From contig NZ_JADOVH010000001.1 in NCBI RefSeq assembly GCF_015751965.1, forward strand, positions 186,001-250,000: DNA of 64,000 nt. Direction: 5' to 3'. The first letter of the stretch is position 1; the number at the start of each line of letters is the position of its first letter. Shown here piece after piece: positions 24,044-30,798 of this stretch. The notes beneath the pieces are model-generated. The model worked only from the letters and a program-made list of their open reading frames with translations. It ran no database searches and was not told where the DNA came from. The translations under genes and the position numbers were made by a program. Origin of the DNA: Frigoribacterium sp. CG_9.8 (lineage in GTDB: Bacteria > Actinomycetota > Actinomycetes > Actinomycetales > Microbacteriaceae).

Positions 24044-24450
24044 CCGCCGTAATCCCCCTCGCCTGCTGGCCGTTCCCGGTTCCCCCGGTGGTCATGGCAG
24101 CGATCAAGGTGGCGAAGGAGGGGCTGTGCAAGCGTGATGGCGTCGAGTTTATGATTCAGCTCGCGCCGGCAGTGCCGGCAAGTCCATCCCGCGTGCTCTC
24201 TTTCAAGGGGCCGACACCGTTCGCATGCGATGCGGCGAAGCTTCGTCACTGGGATAACCCCGAGGAGCTGGCCTACTGGATCGAGTGGGTCATTGACGAG
24301 TCGAAGCCCGTAGCGCTCGGCTTCACTATGGCCGACTGGCTGGCTCAGACCTGGCCCGGCACGAAGCAAATTGCCACTTCACTTCGATATGTAGAGCCAG
24401 GAGGGGGATTCTTCGATGAGCAAGAGCGATGGATCGACCTCCCCTACTGA
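24040..24450 (+). CDS. Hypothetical phage protein, 136 aa
   Basis: ATG overlaps the HTH gene stop by 4 bases. Trp-rich C-terminal part (ELAYWIEWVIDESK, MADWLAQTWPG). No known motif. It overlaps the next gene by 35 bases. Confidence 0.55.
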   Translation: MTAVIPLACWPFPVPPVVMAAIKVAKEGLCKRDGVEFMIQLAPAVPASPSRVLSFKGPTPFACDAAKLRHWDNPEELAYWIEWVIDESKPVALGFTMADWLAQTWPGTKQIATSLRYVEPGGGFFDEQERWIDLPY

Positions 24451-25093
24451 GGAGGAGCCCGAAGGCGAACCCGGCATCACAGTCGTCGAGCCGATGACCG
24501 AAGTGGAGCCGACATCGGTCACAGCGACGAGCCCGAAGCGCTACATCGCTCCGGCGCTCGGCGCTGGGTTCGAGGTGAAGTGCGGCACCTCAAAGACGCT
24601 CGAGACTCGCCCCGCATTCAAGGGCGGCGCAAAGGCAGGCGACACGCGACCCGACATCGAGGTAACGCACCTCTGGATCCAGGGCTGGGTGCCGCAGGCT
24701 GCATGGTTCCGGCTGCACTTCAAGAACAATCGCTTCGAGGAAGCGATGGTGTGGGACGTAGCGGGATGGCCCACCGAGCTGCAGTCGGACTACGCCCCGA
24801 GTGCGCTGATCGGAAAGAGAGTGAAAGACGAGCCGGAATGGGCTTGGAAGGAGCGGATGCAGAAGCTCGACAAAGACGTCCATAACCGGGACTACGACTA
24901 CAACGACGGGGAGTTCTGGCTAAACCACCAGCCCCGCAGCGTCAAGGTCGCCGGCGAGTTGGAGGAGTGGCTGGCTGACCTGATTCCGGGGTTCGAGCCC
25001 CGGAAGAAGCCGGTCAAGAAGGTAACGCAGGAAGAGAAGCAAGCGACGGCAACCGCCGTCGAACTTATTGAGATGGGAACGTGGATCGGATGA
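24416..25093 (+). CDS. Hypothetical phage protein, 225 aa
   Basis: ATG 24416 with SD AGGAGGGGG upstream. A disordered acidic N-terminus (about 45 residues) precedes a folded domain (THLWIQGWVPQAAWFRLHF...) and a Lys-rich tail. No family recognised. Confidence 0.55.
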   Translation: MSKSDGSTSPTEEEPEGEPGITVVEPMTEVEPTSVTATSPKRYIAPALGAGFEVKCGTSKTLETRPAFKGGAKAGDTRPDIEVTHLWIQGWVPQAAWFRLHFKNNRFEEAMVWDVAGWPTELQSDYAPSALIGKRVKDEPEWAWKERMQKLDKDVHNRDYDYNDGEFWLNHQPRSVKVAGELEEWLADLIPGFEPRKKPVKKVTQEEKQATATAVELIEMGTWIG

Positions 25094-25569
25094 GCTACAA
25101 CATAACGTCGAACGATTTGGACCTGGCTGACGACAGGACGTATGAGGATTACATCGTGCGATCGGCGTTCCAGGACGGGAAAATCTGGACGCTCATGCTG
25201 GAGCCCGAGCACATCGACCGCACGCACGAGTCGATACTCAAGATCAAGTCCTCTCTCGAGCAGCAGCTCGGGCAGGCAAAGCTTTTCCAGAAGGGCGGAG
25301 ATGAGAACTGGCGTCGGCGCATCACGAACCTCCTCCGCATGACTGAGACCTACATCGCGGACGTAAAGAGCGAGGTAAAGCGCCTCGACCGCGAGGAGTA
25401 CCGGGAGAGCGCCGAGGGCGAGCGTGACCGGTGGAAGAGCATCGCCGGGCTACTCGTTGACCTACTCCACGCGAACCCCGCACTCAAGCTCATCCAGACC
25501 CCCGCCGGCATGAACGCCGCTGAGTGGGGCACAATCCGCACTGAGAAAAGAGAGCAGGCCGCAGCATGA
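25090..25569 (+). CDS. Hypothetical helical protein, 159 aa
   Basis: ATG 25090 overlaps the previous TGA (ATGA) and is preferred over the GTG at 25081. Mostly helical, charged, with coiled-coil character at residues 50-120. Its stop overlaps the resolvase ATG, so it probably belongs to the same DNA-metabolism unit. Function unknown. Confidence 0.55.
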   Translation: MSYNITSNDLDLADDRTYEDYIVRSAFQDGKIWTLMLEPEHIDRTHESILKIKSSLEQQLGQAKLFQKGGDENWRRRITNLLRMTETYIADVKSEVKRLDREEYRESAEGERDRWKSIAGLLVDLLHANPALKLIQTPAGMNAAEWGTIRTEKREQAAA

Positions 25570-26012
25570 GTGCCGCACGAAGGCTGCTCGCGTTGGACCC
25601 TGGCGAAACAACAGGTTGGTCGATATGGAGATATGGCGACGAGACCCCGCTGACGCACGTCGAGCACGGGATGCAGGCCGGCGGGCTCCGTGGCTTCATC
25701 CAGCTCATGCACGAGCGCGACGGACAGTTCGATGAGGTCGTCGCCGAGTCGTTCATCCTGGACGGGCGCACCGCTTTCCCGAACATCACCCCGCTGCGCA
25801 TCGAGGGAGCCCTGGCTGCCCTCTGGCATGGCCCGGTGACGCTCCAGCGCAACGTGTTCAAGCGACATGCTCCCGACGCCCTGCTCAAGGAGCTGGGGCT
25901 GTGGTGGAAGGGTCCTGGCCATGACCGAGATTCTGCCAGGCACGCGATCGCCTACCTTCTTGGCAAGAAGCACATGCCAACGCTGCTGTCGATCTACCCG
26001 CTGCCCGAATAG
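25566..26012 (+). CDS. RuvC-like Holliday junction resolvase, 148 aa
   Basis: RNase-H-fold acidic residues are all recognisable: LALDPGETTGW at about residue 10, VVAESF at about 60 and HDRDSARHAIAYL at about 120. The length matches compact phage RuvC-like resolvases. It would cut branched DNA before packaging. It is the last gene of the rightward operon; its TAG stop is part of a palindrome copy next to the terminator. Confidence 0.85.
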   Translation: MSAARRLLALDPGETTGWSIWRYGDETPLTHVEHGMQAGGLRGFIQLMHERDGQFDEVVAESFILDGRTAFPNITPLRIEGALAALWHGPVTLQRNVFKRHAPDALLKELGLWWKGPGHDRDSARHAIAYLLGKKHMPTLLSIYPLPE

Positions 26013-26020
26013 CCAGCAAA
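26010..26020 (-). promoter_or_regulatory. Operator-like palindrome, copy 8
   Basis: TAGCCAGCAAA on +, that is TTTGCTGGCTA on -. It contains the resolvase stop and touches the convergent terminator. The copy at 45244 has the same placement beside a terminator. Confidence 0.5.
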
Positions 26021-26022
26021 AA

Positions 26023-26057
26023 GAAGCCCCCGTCCACTGGACGGGGGCTCTTTTTTT
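26023..26057. terminator. Bidirectional terminator between early and late operons
   Basis: AGCCCCCGTCC (26025-26035) pairs with GGACGGGGGCT (26039-26049) over the loop ACT, an 11-bp stem. A run of T follows on +, and TTCTTTTT follows on -. It separates the two converging transcription units. Confidence 0.9.
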
Positions 26058-26148
26058 ATGCCCTGGCTGCGTGCTTGCAGTTGCAGGAGTCGCAGGCTCC
26101 ACTATGCCCACAGGGGGCTTCGCACTGACCATGCCTACATGCGCACAT
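26056..26148 (-). CDS. Cys-rich micro-protein, 30 aa
   Basis: ATG at 26148 lies 2 bases after the stop of the upstream holin-like gene. The peptide MCACRHGQC...PCGH...CDSCNC contains seven Cys and three His in 30 residues, strongly suggesting a metal knot. It ends at TAA inside the terminator T tract, the last codon of the late operon. Below the size limit of most gene finders. Confidence 0.5.
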   Translation of the reverse strand: MCACRHGQCEAPCGHSGACDSCNCKHAARA

Positions 26149-26150
26149 CG

Positions 26151-26432
26151 CTACGAGAGGTTGGCCTTGGCAAGGAAGTTGCTTGCGGCGAGCAGGACGG
26201 CACCGATGGCGGCGACGAACAGCGCCGGGGTGCCCTCAAGAGCGCCGGCGACGACTAGGCCGACAGTTCCGCCAATACCGATCCACTTGCCAGACTCATA
26301 GAGAATGCCGCGGACGTGCTTCGGAATCTGCGGAACGAGTACCTTCTCGGCACTCTGCACAAGCGAGTTGTCTGCGGCCTCGTCGATCGCGTTTGCGACG
26401 TTCTCGAGGTCTTTGGGGGTAACTTCAGCCAT
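26151..26432 (-). CDS. Small membrane protein, candidate holin, 93 aa
   Basis: SD AGGAGAAATAGC before ATG. A charged N-terminal half (TPKDLENVANAIDEAADNS) and two hydrophobic helices near the C-terminus (WIGIGGTVGLVVAGAL and ALFVAAIGAVLLAASNFL) give a two-helix hairpin typical of class II or actinophage holins. It lies in the lysis region, but the endolysin is four genes upstream and two other membrane proteins compete for the holin role. Confidence 0.55.
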   Translation of the reverse strand: MAEVTPKDLENVANAIDEAADNSLVQSAEKVLVPQIPKHVRGILYESGKWIGIGGTVGLVVAGALEGTPALFVAAIGAVLLAASNFLAKANLS

Positions 26433-26453
26433 GCTATTTCTCCTCTGTTTTGG

Positions 26454-26528
26454 TCATTGACACGAGTCGCATTGCAGCTCGTCCATCGGGTCGACGGGTA
26501 TGAAGTAGGGCTCTGTTGAATTGTCCAT
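26454..26528 (-). CDS. Micro-ORF with C-terminal CxxC, 24 aa
   Basis: ATG 26528 to TGA 26454. MDNSTEPYFIPVDPMDELQC ends in CDSC. The SD is weak (GAGAATAGAGC). It sits between the phosphoesterase and the holin-like gene. Coding status is uncertain; the CxxC tail echoes the micro-protein downstream. Confidence 0.35.
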   Translation of the reverse strand: MDNSTEPYFIPVDPMDELQCDSCQ

Positions 26529-26546
26529 TGCTCTATTCTCGGACGA

Positions 26547-26558
26547 TTAGCTGGCAAA
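26547..26558 (-). promoter_or_regulatory. Operator-like palindrome, copy 9
   Basis: TTAGCTGGCAAA on + (TTTGCCAGCTAA on -), in the gap between the phosphoesterase stop and the next small genes. Confidence 0.45.
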
Positions 26559-26579
26559 TTCAACAAATGCGGCACTGGC

Positions 26580-27872
26580 CTAGAGCACTCGCAGATTATT
26601 CCAGACGTTGTTCGCGGTCGTGAAGCTCAGCATCCCGCTCTCGCTTTGCTCGCCCTTGAGGTTGGTGTACCAGGAGGAGCCCCGATCGGATGCCGGGCCG
26701 ACCATGATCCAACGCGAGTCACCAGACTGTTGAACGCGCAAGGAGTGCCAGTGGCCGCAGACGAGAATGCGCGCCTGCGACACGGGCATGTTCCCGTGGC
26801 TCTGACCCTTCCACCACTCGCCGATCTTGTCGGCACCAGATGCCTGGTGGGAGTGAACGAGGCCGATGTCACTGCCGGAGGTCTGGAAGTAGAGCGACTC
26901 CATGTAGGGCTCGGGGGTCTGCACGGTGACGTGGCCGAAGGCGGCTGGGTTAAGCGTGAGGGCGTTGCCGAGGATCTTGGCTACGGCCAGTCCGTAGTCG
27001 GAGTGCGCGTCACCGGCCGGAGACTTCGGGCCGATGCGGTGCGCTCCATGGTTAGAGGAGACCGCGGCATAGCGGATGGAGGGCGCGAGCGGGGCGAGCA
27101 TCTGCAGGCCCTTCTGCATAGCGAACGCTGCCTCGACAACCTGGTGCGGGAGGTCAAGGTCGTTGGTGCCGAGCTGGGCCGACGTGGAGTAGATGTTCTC
27201 GATGATGTCGCCGGCATCGAGAATAGCCACCTCGCGGGGCCTGAACTCCTTGACGAACGCCGCGGCCTTGGAGAAAGACTCCATCACCTGCTCCATCGTC
27301 TCTTTAGAGCCCCCATTCCAGTCGACCTTGCCGAACTGAAAGTCAGTAGGCACGAGGACGAAGCTCTCATGTTGGAAGGCAACGGGCTGAGGGACGTAGG
27401 TGAAGGAGCGGATGGCCTCGATGACGGACTCGTGGCTGACGAGCCGCTCGTCAGCTTCCTTGGTAGAGGGCTTGAGCGTCGCGCTGAATCGGTTGGAATA
27501 GAGGGTTTTAGTGACCTGATCTTTGGTGTGTTGGGTCCAGACGGAATTGCCAATTGAGTAACCAAAAGCTTCCGGGTCGAATCCGTCAACGCGCAGCCGA
27601 TCAAGCCAAAAACTCAATGGCAAGATCCGATCTGCGACTACTTGGTACTTCAGATTGCCACTTTTATCTTGGTCGAAATCATCACGGATAGCATCACTGT
27701 TGTTGGAGTCGACGGCAAAAGCGCTATCTTTGCGCGCCCGCTTCTTCCACTTGTTCACTGTGGCGCTGCTAATTGTCCACTTGGCCGCGATAGCCCTATC
27801 CGAGAGGCCACTGTGTAGGTCGGCAATGAAATTGGGATCGTCAAGGAGCTGAGTGCTGCGGGGGTCTAGCAA
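26580..27872 (-). CDS. HTH-metallophosphoesterase, 430 aa
   Basis: TTG start chosen for AGGAG about 9 bases upstream. Residues 20-50 (LSDRAIAAKWTISSATVNKW) are a helix-turn-helix. After a linker, the C-terminal 250 residues carry calcineurin-type metal motifs: ILDAGDIIENI, SNHGAHR, LVHSHQ and VCGHWHS. Related phosphoesterases occur in actinophages near lysis genes. Substrate unknown. The HTH suggests it acts on or near DNA. Confidence 0.8.
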   Translation of the reverse strand: MLDPRSTQLLDDPNFIADLHSGLSDRAIAAKWTISSATVNKWKKRARKDSAFAVDSNNSDAIRDDFDQDKSGNLKYQVVADRILPLSFWLDRLRVDGFDPEAFGYSIGNSVWTQHTKDQVTKTLYSNRFSATLKPSTKEADERLVSHESVIEAIRSFTYVPQPVAFQHESFVLVPTDFQFGKVDWNGGSKETMEQVMESFSKAAAFVKEFRPREVAILDAGDIIENIYSTSAQLGTNDLDLPHQVVEAAFAMQKGLQMLAPLAPSIRYAAVSSNHGAHRIGPKSPAGDAHSDYGLAVAKILGNALTLNPAAFGHVTVQTPEPYMESLYFQTSGSDIGLVHSHQASGADKIGEWWKGQSHGNMPVSQARILVCGHWHSLRVQQSGDSRWIMVGPASDRGSSWYTNLKGEQSESGMLSFTTANNVWNNLRVL

Positions 27873-27883
27873 TGTGGCGTCTC

Positions 27884-28222
27884 CTATTGTTTGCGAAGTT
27901 CCTTGAGCTGTTCAGCGGTAAGCGTCTGCTCGAGGTCTGGCCAAGCTTCGGGGGTGATGCCGTTCTGGGTGAGAAGAAGGTTGGCGCGAGCGAGGGCTTG
28001 TTCACGGATGCGTCGCTTGTTGAACTCGTCGTCAGCGCGATCGTTTGCCTCGTCACGCTCGACGACAGCATTGCGACGTTGTTCTTCGAGGGAAGTGTTT
28101 TTTGCGCGCTCGCGCCCTGATGCACCAGAGAGTTGCTTGAAGATTCCACTGATGAGAGCCACAAGCACAGCGGCCCCTCCAGCGGTCCCAAGATATGAGG
28201 CGACCGTCTGCGTTACGTCCAT
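27884..28222 (-). CDS. Membrane protein with coiled coil, possible holin or lysis regulator, 112 aa
   Basis: One N-terminal hydrophobic helix (GTAGGAAVLVALISGIF) is followed by a highly charged coiled-coil stretch (EEQRRNAVVERDEANDRADDEF) and a helical tail. Single-span proteins with a long cytoplasmic coiled coil are common beside actinophage endolysins. Exact role not provable here. Confidence 0.55.
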   Translation of the reverse strand: MDVTQTVASYLGTAGGAAVLVALISGIFKQLSGASGRERAKNTSLEEQRRNAVVERDEANDRADDEFNKRRIREQALARANLLLTQNGITPEAWPDLEQTLTAEQLKELRKQ

Positions 28223-28225
28223 GAG

Positions 28226-28672
28226 CTACGCCAGTTTCGGCGCGAGTTGAAACTTCCGAATCTCGAGGAAACGCTGGACAAAAGTGAGCATGAAGCAAAT
28301 GGTGAATGAAATTCCTAGAAGCGATGTGCCGAGAGTTACAGTAACCGCCACGTACATCGCCAGTCCCGTGAAAATAGCAATGATCCCGGCACGTTCTAGC
28401 CACCAAATACCTGGCAAAACGGCCAGCGCGCCAAGGAGCGAGCCAAAACCGATGAAGGCCCCGAGGATTGCAACGAGTGAATGCCCCAGCACGTCCTCAA
28501 GCTTGTCAGGAGCGGCAAAGATCACACTTCCGCTCGCAGATAACAGCGTGACGTAGATCACGAATTGCAGCAGGCGTATTACTCGCGGTTCTGCAATGAG
28601 CATGAAAGCTCTGGTGCTGTGCTTAATAAGCTGCTGAGCGCTGGAACCCACAAGCCGAAAGGGGGTCGACAT
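28226..28672 (-). CDS. Multi-span membrane protein, candidate holin, 148 aa
   Basis: ATG 28672 is 1 base beyond the endolysin stop and is preferred over a longer frame inside the endolysin gene. Four hydrophobic helices: VIRLLQFVIYVTLLSASGSV, LVAILGAFIGFGSLLGALAV, AIFTGLAMYVAVTVTLG and LLGISFTICFMLTF. Directly downstream of the endolysin, it is the best-placed holin candidate. Confidence 0.6.
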   Translation of the reverse strand: MSTPFRLVGSSAQQLIKHSTRAFMLIAEPRVIRLLQFVIYVTLLSASGSVIFAAPDKLEDVLGHSLVAILGAFIGFGSLLGALAVLPGIWWLERAGIIAIFTGLAMYVAVTVTLGTSLLGISFTICFMLTFVQRFLEIRKFQLAPKLA

Positions 28673-28673
28673 C

Positions 28674-29705
28674 CTAGAAACGCCCATCGTTGAGTGCGCT
28701 CTGCAGCGCCCTGATGGACTGCGGGCCGATGATCTTGTCGATCTTGCCGCCGTAGTAACCAAGTGCCTTTAGGGTGAGCTGCAATCGCTCGCGCGTGTTT
28801 GGGCCATCTATGCCATCGGGGAACGCACCGGTTCGCTTCTGTTCGGCGCGGATCGTGTTTGGCCCCCGCACTCCGTCTGGATCTACGTCAAGGGCGCGTT
28901 GCTCAGCCTTGGTGGTGAGCAAGCCCATCTTGCCGTCGACAACAAGTTTGTTCGACTGCGCCAAAGGTGTCGCGTCACCTGTGAGCTGCGCAAGCCTGCC
29001 GACGACCTGGGGGCCGGCCGTGCCAACGTCAACGGAGAGGCCCTGGTCTTGCTCGAACTTGCGCACGGCGGCCGTGGTGAGCTGCCCGTAGTCGCCATCT
29101 GCGCCCGTTGCGCCGAGGTTGTAGCCCAGCTTGATGAGCGCGGTTTGGATCTGCGAAGTAGACCAGGACGAAGCGTTCCAGCCTTGCGCGACCGAAGTGC
29201 CGCCATTCACGCCCGCCATGGCCAGAACGCTGGCTCCGAGGATCTGGTTAGCACGGTGGACGATTGTTCCGTAGTCTGTGGTACCCGGGCACATGGTCGC
29301 CACCCAGTGATTGTGAGGGAAGACGTTGACCATCCACTGCAGGGATGACCAACCACGCCTGCGGGCGATGTCAGCGCAGAGCTGCGCAGAGTTTTCAAGG
29401 ACAGCGGCACTTGGGGCTACGCGGTTACCGTTGCCATCGAGCCAGCCACCTTCATGTTCAATCGAGATAGTGTGCTGATTGGCGTAGGTATTGCCGTCCG
29501 AGAAGGGGTAGTCCTTTTCCTGCACGTACTGGTGGATGGCAGATGGCCCTACGCCGTAGGTTGCGGAGGCTTTCCTGCTCGAGCTGCTGAAAGTAGTGTC
29601 TGTGGTCCTGAGCGTGCCAACCATCCAGTGCAGGGTGATGAATCGCTTCTCGATGCCATTCTGGGGATAGAAGTTCGGGGAACCAATCCAGGCGACATCG
29701 ACCAT
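28674..29705 (-). CDS. Endolysin: N-acetylmuramoyl-L-alanine amidase with peptidoglycan-binding repeats, 343 aa
   Basis: N-terminal Amidase_2 domain: FITLHWMVG (zinc His, about residue 26), ISIEHEGGW (about 80) and FPHNHWVATMCPGTT (second His and the Cys, about 130-140). Residues about 175-343 hold two or three PG_binding_1-like repeats, marked by LGYNLGATGADGDYG, DPDGVRGPNT and IDGPNTRERL. It cleaves the amide bond between muramic acid and the stem peptide to release phage. No signal peptide, so it needs a holin. Confidence 0.92.
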   Translation of the reverse strand: MVDVAWIGSPNFYPQNGIEKRFITLHWMVGTLRTTDTTFSSSSRKASATYGVGPSAIHQYVQEKDYPFSDGNTYANQHTISIEHEGGWLDGNGNRVAPSAAVLENSAQLCADIARRRGWSSLQWMVNVFPHNHWVATMCPGTTDYGTIVHRANQILGASVLAMAGVNGGTSVAQGWNASSWSTSQIQTALIKLGYNLGATGADGDYGQLTTAAVRKFEQDQGLSVDVGTAGPQVVGRLAQLTGDATPLAQSNKLVVDGKMGLLTTKAEQRALDVDPDGVRGPNTIRAEQKRTGAFPDGIDGPNTRERLQLTLKALGYYGGKIDKIIGPQSIRALQSALNDGRF

Positions 29706-29815
29706 TACTCGTCCACTCCAAGTTCGCTCGCCAGTGGGTCGCCCATTTTGAGGGGCTCCGCATCAAGGTGCTCAAGCTGCTGTGCGAGGATCTGGCCTTC
29801 TGTGAGGTCTGACAT
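29705..29815 (-). CDS. Small acidic protein, 36 aa
   Basis: SD GGGAGAAAA precedes ATG 29815; the TAA overlaps the endolysin ATG (TAATG), so the two are translationally coupled. MSDLTEGQILAQQLEHLDAE... is one acidic helix. It may modulate endolysin translation or be a small structural factor. Confidence 0.5.
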   Translation of the reverse strand: MSDLTEGQILAQQLEHLDAEPLKMGDPLASELGVDE

Positions 29816-29870
29816 TTTTCTCCCTGGTCTATACATTCACCATACAACAAACGCCCAGGAATCGTCCAGA

Positions 29871-30536
29871 TTACGCAAAGGCGGTCCAAGTGTAGGTAAC
29901 ACCAGCAGCAAGCGCGCCACCCGACCAATTGGCAATCCAGAGATTGAAGCCATCCTTGGTGCGGGAATTGGCTGCAAGCGTGGGGCGTGAGTTATCAGCC
30001 GTAGCTATGACATTTGAGGGCACTTGAGTAAAGGTGCTCGATACGTAGGTAATTGGTATTGCCAGGGTTTGACCCGGAGCAATGGAACTGGCAGTAACAC
30101 CAGAGCCGCTTGCCATTTTGACTGAGGTAATTGCGGCATAGGCGCCTGCAGTGGAGGTAAATACGACCATGGAAGAGGTCACCGCATTCCAGCACGTCGC
30201 GCCGGCCAGGGTCTTGATCTTCGTGTAAGTGCTGAGCGCGGTGATGAAAGTAGTCACGTTGATTGCTGTGCAGGTCCCGATGAGGCGCCATTTGCCATCG
30301 GGGTGCATGGTGAATTGCGCGCCGGCGCTCAGCCCAGAGTCATCAGCGATGAGCACTGCGAGCGTGCCGGCCGGCAACGAATCAGCGTTCAGGCTGATCG
30401 CGTTCAAGGCGGCCAATGTTGGAACGAACTTCACCGGAAGGGCTTGATTGATCGAACCCGCAAACGTGGCAAACAAGTCGGTGAGCCGACCGATTGGCCC
30501 CGAGGAGGGGTATGTGATGATTCCTACTTTGGCCAT
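29871..30536 (-). CDS. Probable tail fibre or baseplate accessory protein, 221 aa
   Basis: SD AAGGAG lies before ATG 30536, next to a palindrome copy. Gly/Ala/Ser/Thr-rich beta pattern with a C-terminal NLWIANWSGGALAAGVTYTW, like the knob of phage fibre proteins. It follows the large tail-tip genes. Assignment by composition and position only. Confidence 0.5.
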   Translation of the reverse strand: MAKVGIITYPSSGPIGRLTDLFATFAGSINQALPVKFVPTLAALNAISLNADSLPAGTLAVLIADDSGLSAGAQFTMHPDGKWRLIGTCTAINVTTFITALSTYTKIKTLAGATCWNAVTSSMVVFTSTAGAYAAITSVKMASGSGVTASSIAPGQTLAIPITYVSSTFTQVPSNVIATADNSRPTLAANSRTKDGFNLWIANWSGGALAAGVTYTWTAFA

Positions 30537-30545
30537 TAGCTGGCT
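30536..30545 (-). promoter_or_regulatory. Operator-like palindrome, copy 10 (partial)
   Basis: TTAGCTGGCT on +, between the SD and the ATG region of the 29871-30536 gene. One half-site is truncated. Confidence 0.35.
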
Positions 30546-30559
30546 CCTTACGTTGTTAG

Positions 30560-30790
30560 TTAGCTAGGTTCGGGTGGTGCGGCGCCGGCTACGGCGGAAG
30601 CTTCATCCTGTGTGAGCCCTAGATCGACAAGCTTTGCGAGGGCTGATGTCAGCAGAACATCGGGCGTGATCATCACGCTGAGAACGCAGGCTTCCCCTGC
30701 CCGTGAAGCTGCAAGGTCAGAAGCCTCTTCAATAGACATTGCTTCCAAAGTGAAGCTCTCAACTTCTGTAGTGACATTCCAAACAAGCAT
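30560..30790 (-). CDS. Hypothetical protein in tail module, 76 aa
   Basis: SD AGGAGAACAA before the start. Beta-alpha pattern (MLVWNVTTEVESFTLEAMS) with an acidic helical C-terminus. It could be a small fibre chaperone, judging only from position between two fibre-type genes. Confidence 0.5.
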   Translation of the reverse strand: MLVWNVTTEVESFTLEAMSIEEASDLAASRAGEACVLSVMITPDVLLTSALAKLVDLGLTQDEASAVAGAAPPEPS

Positions 30791-30798
30791 TTGTTCTC

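Noticed and set aside
26646-27557. 303-codon + strand frame opposite the phosphoesterase
   Set aside because: Antisense to clear metal-binding motifs of the - strand gene; Val/Gly/Leu shadow composition.
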